A stretch of DNA of 64,000 bases from JAKZVK01 sp965261065 (GTDB lineage: Bacteria; Acidobacteriota; Terriglobia; Bryobacterales; UBA6623): assembly GCA_965261065.1 (NCBI GenBank), contig OZ253444.1, forward strand, positions 3,596,001-3,660,000, written 5' to 3'. This document shows, piece by piece, positions 24,936-34,516 of the stretch. The notes beneath the pieces were generated by a model. The model searched no databases and was not told where the DNA came from. It saw nothing but the letters and a program-made list of their open reading frames with translations. The first letter of the stretch is position 1. Every line of letters starts with the position of its first letter. The translations under genes and the position numbers were made by a program.

Positions 24936-26402
24936 ATGCCCAGATTCCAACCACCTCGAGCCACCCGCGACCTGCTGCCCGACGACACGGCAGTGCGCAA
25001 CCACGTTCGCGACCAGTTCGCCCAGGTGGTGGAGTCCTATGGTTTTCAAGCCATCCAGACGCCGACGTTCGAGAAGCTGGAGCTATTCTCGGCGCGCTCG
25101 GGACCTGAGATCAAAAGCTCGATGCTCACGTTCCACCTCGACCACGAAGAGCTGGCTTTGCGGCCGGAGATGACCGCACCGGTGTGCCGCTTGATGGCTT
25201 CGGGGTCGCTCGGCGACGCGGGGACCCACAAGCTCTACTATGTCGCGCCGTGCTTTCGCTACTGCCGGCCTCAGCCGGGCCGCTACCGCGAGTTCACGCA
25301 GGCGGGCATCGAGTGCATGGGCGAGGCCGGTCCGTCGGCGGACGCCGAGGTCATTGCGGCGGCTTGCCGCTTTCTCGGTGCGATCGGCATCAGCGGCTAT
25401 CGGCTGCGCATCGGCTCGATCGGCATCTTCGGCGATCTGCTGCCGGCATCGCTCGACGCCGATGACCGCGCCGTGGTGATCGGTCATCTCGACCGCCTGA
25501 TGAATATTCGCGAGCGCGCCGAGGCAGCAGCCGGCGCCGGCCAAGCGGACAACACGCTGATCGACGAGCTGAAAACCGACCGCATTGACCTGGTGGCGAT
25601 TCAAGCTGAAACCGATTACGAGGGGCCGGAGTCGATTGAGGCGCGGCAAACGGCCGACGACAAGCAGTTGGCCGAGTGGCTGCCGGGAGAGGCCGAGGCG
25701 ACCTATCGGCGTCTGTGGGACGTGCAGGATTTGGTGTCGGACGAGGCGGCCGAACGGTTGATCGGCGTGTCGCGGCTGAAGGGACCGCTGGCCGATGTCG
25801 ATCAGCAGGCGCGTGCGTTGCTGGCAGGTACGGGAGCGACGGAGTCCCTCGACCGCTTGCTGGCAGTGTGCCGCCATGTCGAGATGTACGGCATCCGCGA
25901 CTTCGAGGTCGTGCTTGGCATCGCGCGCGGGTTCACGTTCTATACGAGTACGGTGTTTGAGATCTCGTCGAACGGGGGCGAACGCCCGGTAAAGTATTGC
26001 GGCGGCGGGCGCTATGACCGCCTGGTAGAGGAATTCGGCGGCGCACCGATGCCCTCATGCGGCTGCGCGTTTCGGTTTGACGGGTTGGTGGAAACGGTTC
26101 AGTCCGGCGGAAGTTGGAAGATGCCTCTGCCCTTTGAGCTCTTCTTGCTTGCTGAATCAGAAGCCGAGCTGCCGGCCGCGGTGGGCATCGCGGAAGGGCT
26201 GCGCGAGCGCGGCGTCCGTGTGGGTGTCGGCATCGGGCCGCAGCGTGAGCCTTCGCCCGACGATCTACGCAGCCGCGGCAGCGAGCGTGTCGGGTTGCTT
26301 TCGGCCGAGGGTGCGCAGCGGGGGACGTTGCAGGTGAGTGATGGCACGTCGGTTCGCGAGATTGAGCTCGATGCGGAAGCGATCGCGAAGGAGTTCGAAT
26401 AG
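24936..26402 (+). CDS. hisZ: HisS-like protein, probably ATP phosphoribosyltransferase regulatory subunit (HisZ)
   Basis: 488-residue class II aminoacyl-tRNA-synthetase-like protein. Motif 2 is clear (FRYCRPQPGRYREFTQAGIE), and a histidine-site-like segment GIARGFTFYTSTVFEIS plus motif 3 GGGRYDRLVEEFGG are kept, followed by an anticodon-domain-like tail. hisG begins 56 bp downstream on the same strand, which favours a HisZ role in histidine biosynthesis. HisZ proteins are usually shorter, and the retained motifs mean a true HisS cannot be excluded. The preceding 294 bp (24642-24935) hold nothing recognisable. Confidence 0.75.
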   Translation: MPRFQPPRATRDLLPDDTAVRNHVRDQFAQVVESYGFQAIQTPTFEKLELFSARSGPEIKSSMLTFHLDHEELALRPEMTAPVCRLMASGSLGDAGTHKLYYVAPCFRYCRPQPGRYREFTQAGIECMGEAGPSADAEVIAAACRFLGAIGISGYRLRIGSIGIFGDLLPASLDADDRAVVIGHLDRLMNIRERAEAAAGAGQADNTLIDELKTDRIDLVAIQAETDYEGPESIEARQTADDKQLAEWLPGEAEATYRRLWDVQDLVSDEAAERLIGVSRLKGPLADVDQQARALLAGTGATESLDRLLAVCRHVEMYGIRDFEVVLGIARGFTFYTSTVFEISSNGGERPVKYCGGGRYDRLVEEFGGAPMPSCGCAFRFDGLVETVQSGGSWKMPLPFELFLLAESEAELPAAVGIAEGLRERGVRVGVGIGPQREPSPDDLRSRGSERVGLLSAEGAQRGTLQVSDGTSVREIELDAEAIAKEFE

Positions 26403-26458
26403 AAGCGCGATGAGACGGCCGGGCAGGATAGAGTAAGGACAAGCCGTAAGGAAGCGCC

Positions 26459-27235
26459 ATGACACAGGTTCGTTTCGCCATCCCCAAAGGCAGCCTCGAG
26501 AAGACGACCGCGGCTTTTCTCGACCGCGCGAATATGCGGCCGGAGGGCTACGCCGACGGCAGCCGCAGTTACCGTCCACAGCTCGACATCCCGGGCCTGA
26601 CCGTGAAGGTGTTGCGTCCGCAAGAAATTCCCTACATGATCGCCGCCGGCTTTTACGACATGGGCATCTCGGGGCGCGACTGGTATCTCGAAAGCGAGTG
26701 CGCGCCGAACGTCGAAGATCTGGTCGACCTAGGCTTTGGGCGCGTCGATATCATTCTCGCCGTTCCCGAAGCGTGGGAGGACGTCAACTCCACCGACGAC
26801 CTGTTTCGGAAGTTCGTCAACTCGACCGGCACGCATCCGCTGCGCATCTGGACCGAGTATTTGAACCTGACCGAGACGCTGGTGCGGCGGTACACCGATC
26901 TCGAGCCCTCGCTCTACAGCCCTTATTCGCGGCTCCACGTCGAACGCCGCACGTCGTCGCCGGTGGCGATCTTTCATTCCTTCGGCGCCACCGAATCGAA
27001 ACCGCCCGAAGACGGCGACGCGATTGTCGATAACACCGAAACCGGCCGTACCCTGCGAGCCAACGGACTGAAGATTATCGACAAGGTGTTGCCGAACTCC
27101 ACCGCCCGGTTGATGGCCAACCGCCGGTCGCTGCGCAACCACGACAAGCTCAGCATCATTCAGCAGGTGCGGGAAGCGCTGGCCGGGGCCGCGCCGTCAC
27201 GCCACGAGGCCGAGCTGGTGTTTGGGCATATTTAG
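26459..27235 (+). CDS. hisG: ATP phosphoribosyltransferase HisG
   Basis: 258-residue enzyme of the first step of histidine biosynthesis, joining ATP and PRPP in the cytoplasm. Family features: VRFAIPKGSLEKTT at the start, AAGFYDMGISGRDWYLE, and the PRPP-binding loop DAIVDNTETGRTLRANGLKI (about 191-210). It lacks a long C-terminal regulatory domain, so a HisZ partner is expected, and a HisZ/HisS-like gene lies directly upstream. AGGAAG precedes the ATG by six bases. Confidence 0.92.
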   Translation: MTQVRFAIPKGSLEKTTAAFLDRANMRPEGYADGSRSYRPQLDIPGLTVKVLRPQEIPYMIAAGFYDMGISGRDWYLESECAPNVEDLVDLGFGRVDIILAVPEAWEDVNSTDDLFRKFVNSTGTHPLRIWTEYLNLTETLVRRYTDLEPSLYSPYSRLHVERRTSSPVAIFHSFGATESKPPEDGDAIVDNTETGRTLRANGLKIIDKVLPNSTARLMANRRSLRNHDKLSIIQQVREALAGAAPSRHEAELVFGHI

Positions 27236-27309
27236 TTCAATCGCCAGGTCTAAACCCACCGCCTTTCAGGCGCTCAGCTTCCAGCGGGTCTGGATGACAA
27301 TAGGGGGAT

Positions 27310-27669
27310 GGGCGAGGGGCGCATGCGGTCTACGACATCAAGTATCACCTGATCTGAATCACGAAGTACCGCTATAAGGTATTGCGAGGGAGAGTGGCCG
27401 AGCGGGCGCGAGACTTGATCCGGCAGAGCTGTCAGGCACGAGACGTGATGGTGGTTCGGGGCGCGGTGTCGCCGGATCAGGTACATCTGCTGGTGTCGGC
27501 GCCGCCGCCGCTGGCGCCGTCGAAGCTGGTGCAACACCTGAAAGGGAGGTCGTCGCGGCGGTTGCAGGACGAGTTTGGGGAGTTGGGGAAGCGGTATGGG
27601 GGGCAGCATCTGTGGGCGCGCGGGTATTTCTGCGCGACGGTGGGCGCGATCGACGAGGCAACGATCCAC
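27310..27669 (+). pseudogene. IS200-type TnpA remnant
   Basis: Codes for AHAVYDIKYHLI, then TGA at 27355-27357, then ITKYRYKVLRGRVAERARDL, GAVSPDQVHLLVSAPPPLAP, LVQHLKGRSSRRLQDEFGEL and HLWARGYFCATVGAIDEATI. In IS200/IS605 TnpA proteins the TGA position is a conserved Trp (HLVWITKY), the HUH motif is DHVHLLVS (here DQVHLLVS) and the C-terminal tyrosine helix follows; here it is missing. So at least three lesions. It is inserted head-on against the phosphotransferase fragment at 27670-27857. Confidence 0.85.
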
Positions 27670-27857
27670 GCGCCGCCCGGCTCGCGCAGCGTGATGGAAA
27701 CGGGGACGCCGTAGCCTATGCCCTTGCCGGTGGCCTCGCCCTCTTCGCTGACGTCGGCGCCCAGAGGCCTGATTTCTTCGACGGTGTCGCCGGGGTAGAG
27801 CCTCTGGAGAAGCTCATCCAAGGCTTGGTGCAGAGGGATGGGGTCGTCGGCCATCAC
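27670..27857 (-). pseudogene. N-terminal fragment of a phosphotransferase-like gene
   Basis: From ATG 27857 the minus strand reads MMADDPIPLHQALDELLQRL, YPGDTVEEIRPLG, then GIGYGVPVSITLREPGGAW, resembling the start of bacterial aminoglycoside/choline-kinase-like phosphotransferases (…GEATGKGIGYG.P). It stops being protein-like where the IS200 remnant begins, near 27670. The rest of the gene is not found. Identification is tentative. Confidence 0.45.
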
Positions 27858-27969
27858 TTTTCTAACCAGTAATCATGATGCCATCCGGCGTGGATACATC
27901 TCTCGAAGGCAAGCAGGATGTTGGATTTGACACAATCGAGACGCCACGTCCCGGGCAAGAGAGGTACAT

Positions 27970-30238
27970 TTGACAAGGCGAAGATCCGGACTATGGTGTG
28001 GGTTCGTCGCGCTCCTGGCTATCGCCTGCTGGCCGGTGCCGGTTGAGGGCCAGTTGGACCCCAATCGGAATCAGCGCTGGGAGCAGGGCAAGGACGACAT
28101 CGAGGGTGGCGAAGAAGACGGCGATTCGTTCGGCTTCCTGGTTACCACTGGAGATTTCAACGGTGACCTGTTTTATGACCTGGCCGTCGGCGTGCCGGGC
28201 GAGAACCAAGCGGCGGGTGCGGTCAACGTGATCATGGGCTCGGCGCAAGGACTCGTGAGCGCCGGTAATCGACGTTGGGACCAGAGCGGGGCCATCGAGG
28301 GTGATCGGTCAGACAACGATCTGTTCGGCTTGACGCTCACGACCTGCGATTTCAACGGCGATACGTTCCACGATCTGGCCGTTGGCGCGCGCGGCGAGAA
28401 TGAGGGCGCGGGTGCGGTGAACGTGATCTACGGCTCAGCCGCCGGGTTGACCGAGGCCGGCAATCAGCGCTGGCGGCAGGGAAGCAATGGCCTGCAAGGC
28501 GGGGGTGCCGATAACGAGAGTTTCGGCACGTCGGTGACCACGGGCGATTTCAACGGCGATGGCTTCTGCGACCTCGCGGTAGGGGTGCCCAACGAGGATA
28601 CTTCCCGTGGGACGGTCCACGCGATCTATGGTGGTCCCGGCGGTTTGACATCGGCGGGCAACCAGCGTTTCACGCAGGGCAAGGACAGCTTTCCTAGTGA
28701 CGACGAGCAGGGCGATATCTTCGGCCAGAGCCTACAGGCCGGGGACTTCAACAACGACGGTTTCCACGACTTGGCGATTGGGGTTCCCGGTGAAGACAAC
28801 AGCCGCGGGTCCTTCCACGTGGTTCACGGGTCCGCGGCAGGCCTCCGTGTCGCCGGCGTGCAAACGTGGAGGCAAGGCGAGGGCGGCATACTCGATCAGG
28901 GGGAAGCCGGCGATTTCTTCGGCTTGTCTTTCGCGGTGGTGGGGGGACTTCAACGATGACGGCTTCGATGACTTGGCGGTGTCGGCGATCGGTGAGGGCG
29001 GCAACGAAGGCGCGGTGCATGCGATCTACGGTTCGAACATCGGCCTAACGGCGGCGGGCAACCAGATTTGGATGCAAGGTCAGAACGGCCTGCTCAGCCC
29101 CAACGACAAGGGCGACTTCTTCGGAAACCAGCTGGCGGCCGGGGACTTTAGCAACGAGGGCTACGACGATCTGGCGGTGGGCGTGCCGGGCGAAGACAAT
29201 CGCCGCGGTGCTGTCGCCGTCATCTACGGAAGCGCAGCCGGCTTGACCGGCGAAGGCAACCAGCTTTGGTCGCAGGCCCCCGATGAGATTATCGGCGACG
29301 CGGCGCCCGGCGATGATTTCGGCAGTAGTGTCGCAGCCGGGGATTTCGACAACGACGGCGTCGACGACCTGGCCATCGGCGTTCCCGGAGAGAACAACTC
29401 GCAGGGTGCGGCGAATGTGCTTTACGGCGTACGGCCGACCCACTTGATTACCGGCGTCTTCGACGGCGCGGCGTTCCTGCCGCTGATCTCGCCGGCGGGA
29501 ATCGTCGCCGTATTCGGCGACTTCGCGGAGACGACGGCCGTCGACAACGTTCTGCCGCTGGATCTGAGGCTCGACGGCATGGAAGTCCTGTTCAACGGGC
29601 AGCCGGGTGCCGTGTTCGGCATCTTCGGCGACGACGCCGGATTGGGGTTCAATCAGGTGAACGTGCAAGCGCCGGTCGATCTCGTAGTAAACGGCGGCCA
29701 AGTCGACGTGCAACTGCGTTGGTTGCAGAAGGGCAATACGAGTCCTACTTTCACGGTGGAGGCCGCGCAAGCGTCGCCGGGGATCTTCGAGTTTCCGGTG
29801 GGGTCGGGGCGGGCGATCGTGACGAACTTCAGTCTCGGTAATGACGATGTGATCGCCGGATCGTTCGCGCAAACGCCGGGGACGATTCCGGACGTGGTGA
29901 CGGCCCAGCCGGCGCCGGTTGGCGGCGTGGTGATCGTGTGGTGTGCCGGCCTGGGTCCGGTAACGCCGGTGGTAGGGACCGGTCAGGTACCGGGAGTGGG
30001 TGCGGCACTGTCGGTGCCTGACAAGACGGTGCGGCTGTTTATCGAGGGAGTGCGGGCCGAGATCATCGGCGCGCCGGTGCTGCAACCGACCAACGTGGGG
30101 CTTTATCAAATCAACGCGTTCGTGCCCGACATCGCGCCGACGTCGGAGGCCGAGATTGTGATCGAAGTGGAGTGCGAAGACGGAACGATCTTGCGCAGCC
30201 TGGCGGGCGTCTACATCGCGGTGCGGAAGGCGCCGTGA
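27970..30238 (+). pseudogene. FG-GAP repeat protein with TIGR03437 C-terminus, one frameshift
   Basis: Secreted protein with a signal peptide, seven FG-GAP/integrin-alpha-like repeats of about 60 residues (for example DFNGDGFCDLAVGVPNEDT), then a TIGR03437-type module (GAAFLPLISPAGIVAVFGDF … VVIVWCAGLGPVTPVVGTGQ … PTNVGLYQINAFVPD). The DxNxDG loops probably bind calcium. The frame from TTG 27970 runs to about 28958; bases 28935-28950 (GGTGGTGGGGGGAC) carry extra bases compared with the other repeats (expected VGDFN), and the rest is in another frame to 30238. Either a real loss or an error in a G run. Joined length is about 755 residues. Confidence 0.85.
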
Positions 30239-30304
30239 GGAGATCGTAAGGCAGGGTCAGGCCGGCGGCAGTTCTTTTCTACTCGGCGAGCCCAGCGCCG
30301 AAAA

Positions 30305-30778
30305 CTAAATGAAGAGATCAGCGGGGACACGGAAAAGGTCGGCGAGCTTCCTGGCCTGTTGCTTGCTGATGGCGCGAGTGCCGGTCAGGAGTTCCGACAC
30401 GCGTCCCTTGGACCCGATAACCGGCAAGAGATGCTTCGGTCGTAGTCCGCGCTGCTGAAGCAAGAACGCCACCGCCTCGTGTGGCTTGCATTCCGGAATC
30501 GGGTAAGTTCGGGTTTCAAAGTCTTCAATTAGCCGGCTGAGTAGTGCCAGGAGCCTGCCCTCCTCCACCGACATATTTCGCTCCCCCTTCCCCATCAGGC
30601 GCTCAACGATCCCAAGCAGGCGATCATTCTCCGCCTCGGTTTCGACGACGGCAGGTAGACTCCGAGCTAGGAGGCGGCCGTACTTCTTGGCATCAACCCG
30701 CTGCCTTTGGAGAGGTCTGTGCCCTCCCCCGCTTCCGGCTTGACTCTTGGGCTTAGTTCTTTCTGTCGTAGTCGGCAT
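30305..30778 (-). CDS. higA: HigA-type antitoxin
   Basis: 157 residues with a C-terminal helix-turn-helix: LRPKHLLPVIGSKGRVSELL, TGTRAISKQQARKLADLF. This is the HigA arrangement, binding its own promoter and neutralising HigB. It overlaps the toxin stop by 26 bp and is transcribed after it, the toxin-first order typical of higBA. The N-terminal 60 residues are basic and unstructured. Confidence 0.88.
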   Translation of the reverse strand: MPTTTERTKPKSQAGSGGGHRPLQRQRVDAKKYGRLLARSLPAVVETEAENDRLLGIVERLMGKGERNMSVEEGRLLALLSRLIEDFETRTYPIPECKPHEAVAFLLQQRGLRPKHLLPVIGSKGRVSELLTGTRAISKQQARKLADLFRVPADLFI

Positions 30779-31034
30779 GAGTCAGGACGTACTTGATATA
30801 GATGATCTGAAAACGGTAATGAATGAACACGATCAGGCGATACTTGTTGCCACCGATGTTGAACACGAGCCTGCCGTCGTCGGTCAGATCAGCATGAGGG
30901 AAGAGCAACCGCACTTCCGCCAAGTTCTTCCATTCCACCCTTCGCGCCACGTGGCACCAATGGTTCAGACTTGTCTCCGCGTCGGGGTGGATTTCGGCGA
31001 AGTCCCTCAACCGTTTTCGGCTGATGATCCTCAC
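30753..31034 (-). CDS. higB: HigB-type mRNA interferase toxin
   Basis: 93 residues in the RelE/HigB fold: RIISRKRLRDFAEIHPDAET, LVFNIGGNKYRLIVFIHY, VLTHADYDRKN. HigB toxins cut mRNA on ribosomes. The start is GTG at 31034 because homologues begin MRIISRK; longer frames upstream give no family sequence. An AGGA is close to the start. Confidence 0.88.
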   Translation of the reverse strand: MRIISRKRLRDFAEIHPDAETSLNHWCHVARRVEWKNLAEVRLLFPHADLTDDGRLVFNIGGNKYRLIVFIHYRFQIIYIKYVLTHADYDRKN

Positions 31035-31042
31035 TCCTCTAG

Positions 31043-31059
31043 GTTCCCATAAAGGGAAC
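31043..31059. promoter_or_regulatory. Palindromic operator upstream of higBA
   Basis: GTTCCC ATAAA GGGAAC, a perfect 6+6 inverted repeat nine bases upstream of the higB start. Position and symmetry fit the HigA binding site for autoregulation. Confidence 0.6.
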
Positions 31060-31112
31060 GGAATGTCCAGCGGGAAGAGAGTGAGCACGGCTGGGGGTGG
31101 ATCGTTCCTGTT

Positions 31113-31125
31113 GGGGGGGGGGGGG
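31113..31125. repeat. Run of thirteen G
   Basis: The longest homopolymer in the window, 118 bp upstream of the enolase-family gene and between it and the divergent higBA promoter. Length may be unreliable in the assembly. Confidence 0.7.
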
Positions 31126-31242
31126 TGGGACCGCGGACTTCCGTCCGAGGCTCTGTCGTGGTGGGGCGACGGCGCGTACTCCGTTTTGTGGCATTGTGTT
31201 CCAAGGGCTGATGACAACCTGTCGAAACCGGAGGTGACGAGA

Positions 31243-32579
31243 ATGCGGAATACGAAAACATCATGGGATCGGAGGGGCTTTTTGAAGACGGCGGGCTTGG
31301 GGCTAGCGGGCGCCGCGGGGCTGGCCGCCGCACAACCCGCGGCTGCCCAGCAGAACACCAGAGGGTCCGGATCATCCGGTCCTGTGGGACCGAAGATCAC
31401 CGGGATCAAGACCTACAAGTTCAACGTCGACACCGGGCAGGCGATCCGCGACCCCAGTAACAAGCAAGCGGTGTCGAGTGCGTTCAAGACCTGGATCTTT
31501 CTGAAGGTCGAGACCGACCAGGGAATCGAAGGCTGGGGCGAGGCGAGCATCGAGTGGCTGTCGCCGGTGATCGAAGCGACGCTGCACGAGTGGAAGCCCC
31601 TGCTGATCGGCCGCAACGCCCTCGACGTGGCGGCGATTTGCGAGGACATAACCAACCGCCTGCCGTGGAAGGGCGGTCCGGTGATCGGCAGCGCCATCGC
31701 CGCGGTGAACATGGCGCTCTATGACATTACGGGCAAGGCCTGGGGCGTGCCGGTATACCAGATTCTCGGCGGCAAGCGGCGCGACCGCATCAAGATCTAC
31801 AACGGCGGCATCAATTTCGAGTCGGTCGACAAGGCCCGCCGGGAAGCCCGCGCGGCCGTGGATCGAGGCGCGCGGGGGCTCAAAGGCAATCCGCTGGAAT
31901 CGCGCACATGGGCGATGGACCATCACGCCTTGAAGCATTCGGCCGACATCGTGAAGGCGGTTCGCGAGGAGGTGGGCCCGGATGTGGAGTTGATGCTCGA
32001 TACGCATGGCAGCCCCAGCCCGGCGTTGGCGATCGCCTTCGCGCAAATGGTGGCGCCCTACCGGCCGCTCTTCCTGGAAGAGCCGGTCAAGGTGGGCTCG
32101 GTCGAGGCGCTCAAGGAGGTTTCGTCGAAGAGCCCGGTCCCGATCGCAACGGGCGAGAAGCTGTTCTCATTCCGCGACTTCAAAGAGGTCATCGACGCGC
32201 GCGCTTGTGCCTTTCTGCAGCCGGATGTGAGCCACAGCTTCGGGATCACGAACTTCGTCCACATCGCGAGGGTGGCCGAAGACGCGCAGATGCTGATGGC
32301 GCCGCACAACGCGGGAGGGCCGATCCACTTCGCGGCGATGTTGCAGGCGGACGCGGTGGTGAGCAACTTCCTGATTCAGGAGGTGTCGGGGTTCTGGCTG
32401 GCAAGGTTCGCGAGTACGTCGACCACGACTTCGGCTTCAAGGACGGATTCATCGAGTTGAATGACCGGCCGGGCCTGGGGATCAGCGTCAAGGAAGAGCA
32501 CGTGGCGAGCCTTCGTTACGACGAGAGCATGTCGTACCGGCAGTATCGAAACGCGGACGGAAGTTGGAAGGGTTGGTAG
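31243..32579 (+). CDS. Secreted enolase-superfamily (mandelate racemase/galactonate dehydratase-like) enzyme, one frameshift
   Basis: Tat signal (RRGFLKTAGLGLAGAAGLAA) then an enolase-superfamily fold. Catalytic residues visible: GLKGNPLE lysine, metal ligands in VELMLDTHGS, FLEEPVK and ATGEKLFS, and the histidine in MAPHNAGGP. The ATG at 31243 follows GGAGGTGACGAGA. The frame from it runs to 32460, but the family C-terminus (GKVREYVDHDF, FKDGFIELNDRPGLGI) is in the next frame to 32579. One G missing from CTGGCAAGG near 32397 explains it; either a sequencing error or a late frameshift. Corrected length is about 445 residues. Likely acts on a sugar acid in the periplasm. Confidence 0.85.
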
Positions 32580-32853
32580 GCACGGCGTAATCGTTTCTGG
32601 CGTCCTGCCCGTGCCCGGCGGAGCGTTATCCGCCCGTTTTGCGTCCTCCTCATCAGACGGGTGTTGGGAAAGTGCAGTGGCGCTCTGCGCGGCGCGTAGC
32701 GAAACGTGAACGCGGCGACTCTATCACTCGCTCGCACCGGATCGCATCCCGCTTTCGGGGTAGTGACGGGATCCAACCCAACGAGCTTCTTCAAACACGA
32801 TCCCATGGGTATTGGCTGACCGCCGACACATCGAAATGTGAACAGACTACGGT

Positions 32854-34281
32854 CTAGTGCGGAATACCCTGTGCGTCCAGCCAGGCGATCGCTCTGGCCA
32901 CGGCCTCGTCGCGTTCCGCTAGTGTCTTTCCTTCCGACCCAAAATTCTGCTTCGTCGCTCGTTCGAGCTGGAACACGGCCAGATCGCAATACCGGCGCTG
33001 GTCAACAGCCACCCGACGATCCGTCAACACCACAGCCAGGATACGCGCCTCACGCGGGTTGCCAGACTGACTGGCATACTGCCACAGGGCGTGATAAAAA
33101 CGCGGATTCAGCGTTCGATGCTTGCGGATCAAATCGGCCAACTGCAGCAACTCGTCGTCGCTGCCGTAGTCCCGGAGCAAAGCCGCCGCCCCCTGTAAAT
33201 GCGTGCGGTCCACGTCTGGCCGGTCGGCTACCTTCAGGGCGCGAGCCAACGCCTCCGGCAGAAACGCTCTCTGTCCGTTCCGGACCAATGTCCAGGCCAC
33301 GTACGACGACCCGGGAACATCCCGTTTCAACGCATCGGTCAGGCCTTGGATCACCGCCGGATGGTCCGCGAACTCAACTAACGACATCGCTGAGCCCCAG
33401 GCGTGGGCCGGCATGTTCGCGAGAAGCGTTTGAGCGAGCAAGCGATTCGTGTCCGGCGAATCCGGGAGCTTCCGCAGCGCTAACTGCGCCAAGGAGATGT
33501 TCAGTCGATACATGTTGCCCCCCAACTTGTTGCCAAAGTCGCTTGCTGGGACCTGCAGTTCGTCTATGGTCGGCCGGGGAAGCCCGGCCGACGCCAGGAT
33601 GCTTGTTGCCACTTCCGCCCACCGCTCGCGATCGTCGCCGATCTCCGCTTCAACCCGAGACATGAGCGCCGTCCTCAGATCCCCATACTGATCGCCCAGA
33701 TAGGCGCCGGCGGCATGGACCTCCTGAGGAGTTCCACGACTCAGCGCATTGGCGATTTCATTGAGCAGAAATTCCCGAGTGCTTCGAGCGGACGACAGGG
33801 TCTCGGCGAACTCGGCTCGCGCGGGAAGGGTAATGTGGAACCCCTCATCGTCGGCCAGGCGCCACAGATCGACCTCTGGGCTTGTGTTTCGTCGCAGCGG
33901 GAAGATATGCACTTGACCCGGCTGGAAGTCGGGCAGGTAAAGACCAACGTAGTGGCCGCTACCGCGTGGTCCCCCGGCGTAGAAACGCAGCCGCAACCGT
34001 TCTCCGGGATTGCGCTTGTCCTCCTGGTGAGCGGCACGAGAGCGCAAGACTTCAATCTCTGCGCTCGCTTCTACCGACTCGCCGTGCCACGGCATGGAGC
34101 CGGCCGGAAGGATTTCGCTCTTCTGGACGGAAGTAACTCGGCCGACGACGAGTACCGGCGCCTGCGCTGTCTCCTCTAGTTGGTTGAATTTGACGAGACT
34201 GGCCTCAACCTGTGGCGGAACGAGCCAGAAGAACGCTGCTACCACCAGGCATGCGGCTTTCGAGAAACTTGTTACGGTCAT
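32854..34281 (-). CDS. Secreted protein of unknown function
   Basis: 475 residues with a signal peptide (KAACLVVAAFFWLVPPQVEA) and no membrane helix afterwards. The first 150 residues look beta-rich (VLVVGRVTSVQKS, FYAGGPRGSGHYVGLYLPDF), the rest is alpha-helical with leucine-rich pairs of helices that could be a HEAT/ARM-like solenoid (LLAQTLLANMP, AVIQGLTDAL, HLQGAAALLRDYG). I do not recognise the family. It stands alone; the 274 bp before it (32580-32853) have no recognisable content. Confidence 0.75.
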   Translation of the reverse strand: MTVTSFSKAACLVVAAFFWLVPPQVEASLVKFNQLEETAQAPVLVVGRVTSVQKSEILPAGSMPWHGESVEASAEIEVLRSRAAHQEDKRNPGERLRLRFYAGGPRGSGHYVGLYLPDFQPGQVHIFPLRRNTSPEVDLWRLADDEGFHITLPARAEFAETLSSARSTREFLLNEIANALSRGTPQEVHAAGAYLGDQYGDLRTALMSRVEAEIGDDRERWAEVATSILASAGLPRPTIDELQVPASDFGNKLGGNMYRLNISLAQLALRKLPDSPDTNRLLAQTLLANMPAHAWGSAMSLVEFADHPAVIQGLTDALKRDVPGSSYVAWTLVRNGQRAFLPEALARALKVADRPDVDRTHLQGAAALLRDYGSDDELLQLADLIRKHRTLNPRFYHALWQYASQSGNPREARILAVVLTDRRVAVDQRRYCDLAVFQLERATKQNFGSEGKTLAERDEAVARAIAWLDAQGIPH

Positions 34282-34516
34282 TGTTTTATGAACCTCGGCA
34301 GCGCCTCTGATAAGGTCGTCAGCTCTCTTTCATCATCCTCAATGTACACTGAGTTCACTCGCAGCCGGACCGCCTATGTCGTCGCTGTCCAGATCTTCCT
34401 AGCTCACTCTTTAGCTGAGATGGCCGACGTTAAGTTCCGGCAAGCTGTCTCTCTCTCTTCCCTGACGATCCTTAGAAGCTCCCTGGTAAAATCAGCGCTT
34501 ATCGGCCCGAATCTCC

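Noticed and set aside
23421..25049. A 542-codon open frame on the minus strand across the DUF1080 gene
   Set aside because: Arg/Pro-rich with no domain; it lies antisense to a clear DUF1080 gene with signal peptide and motifs.
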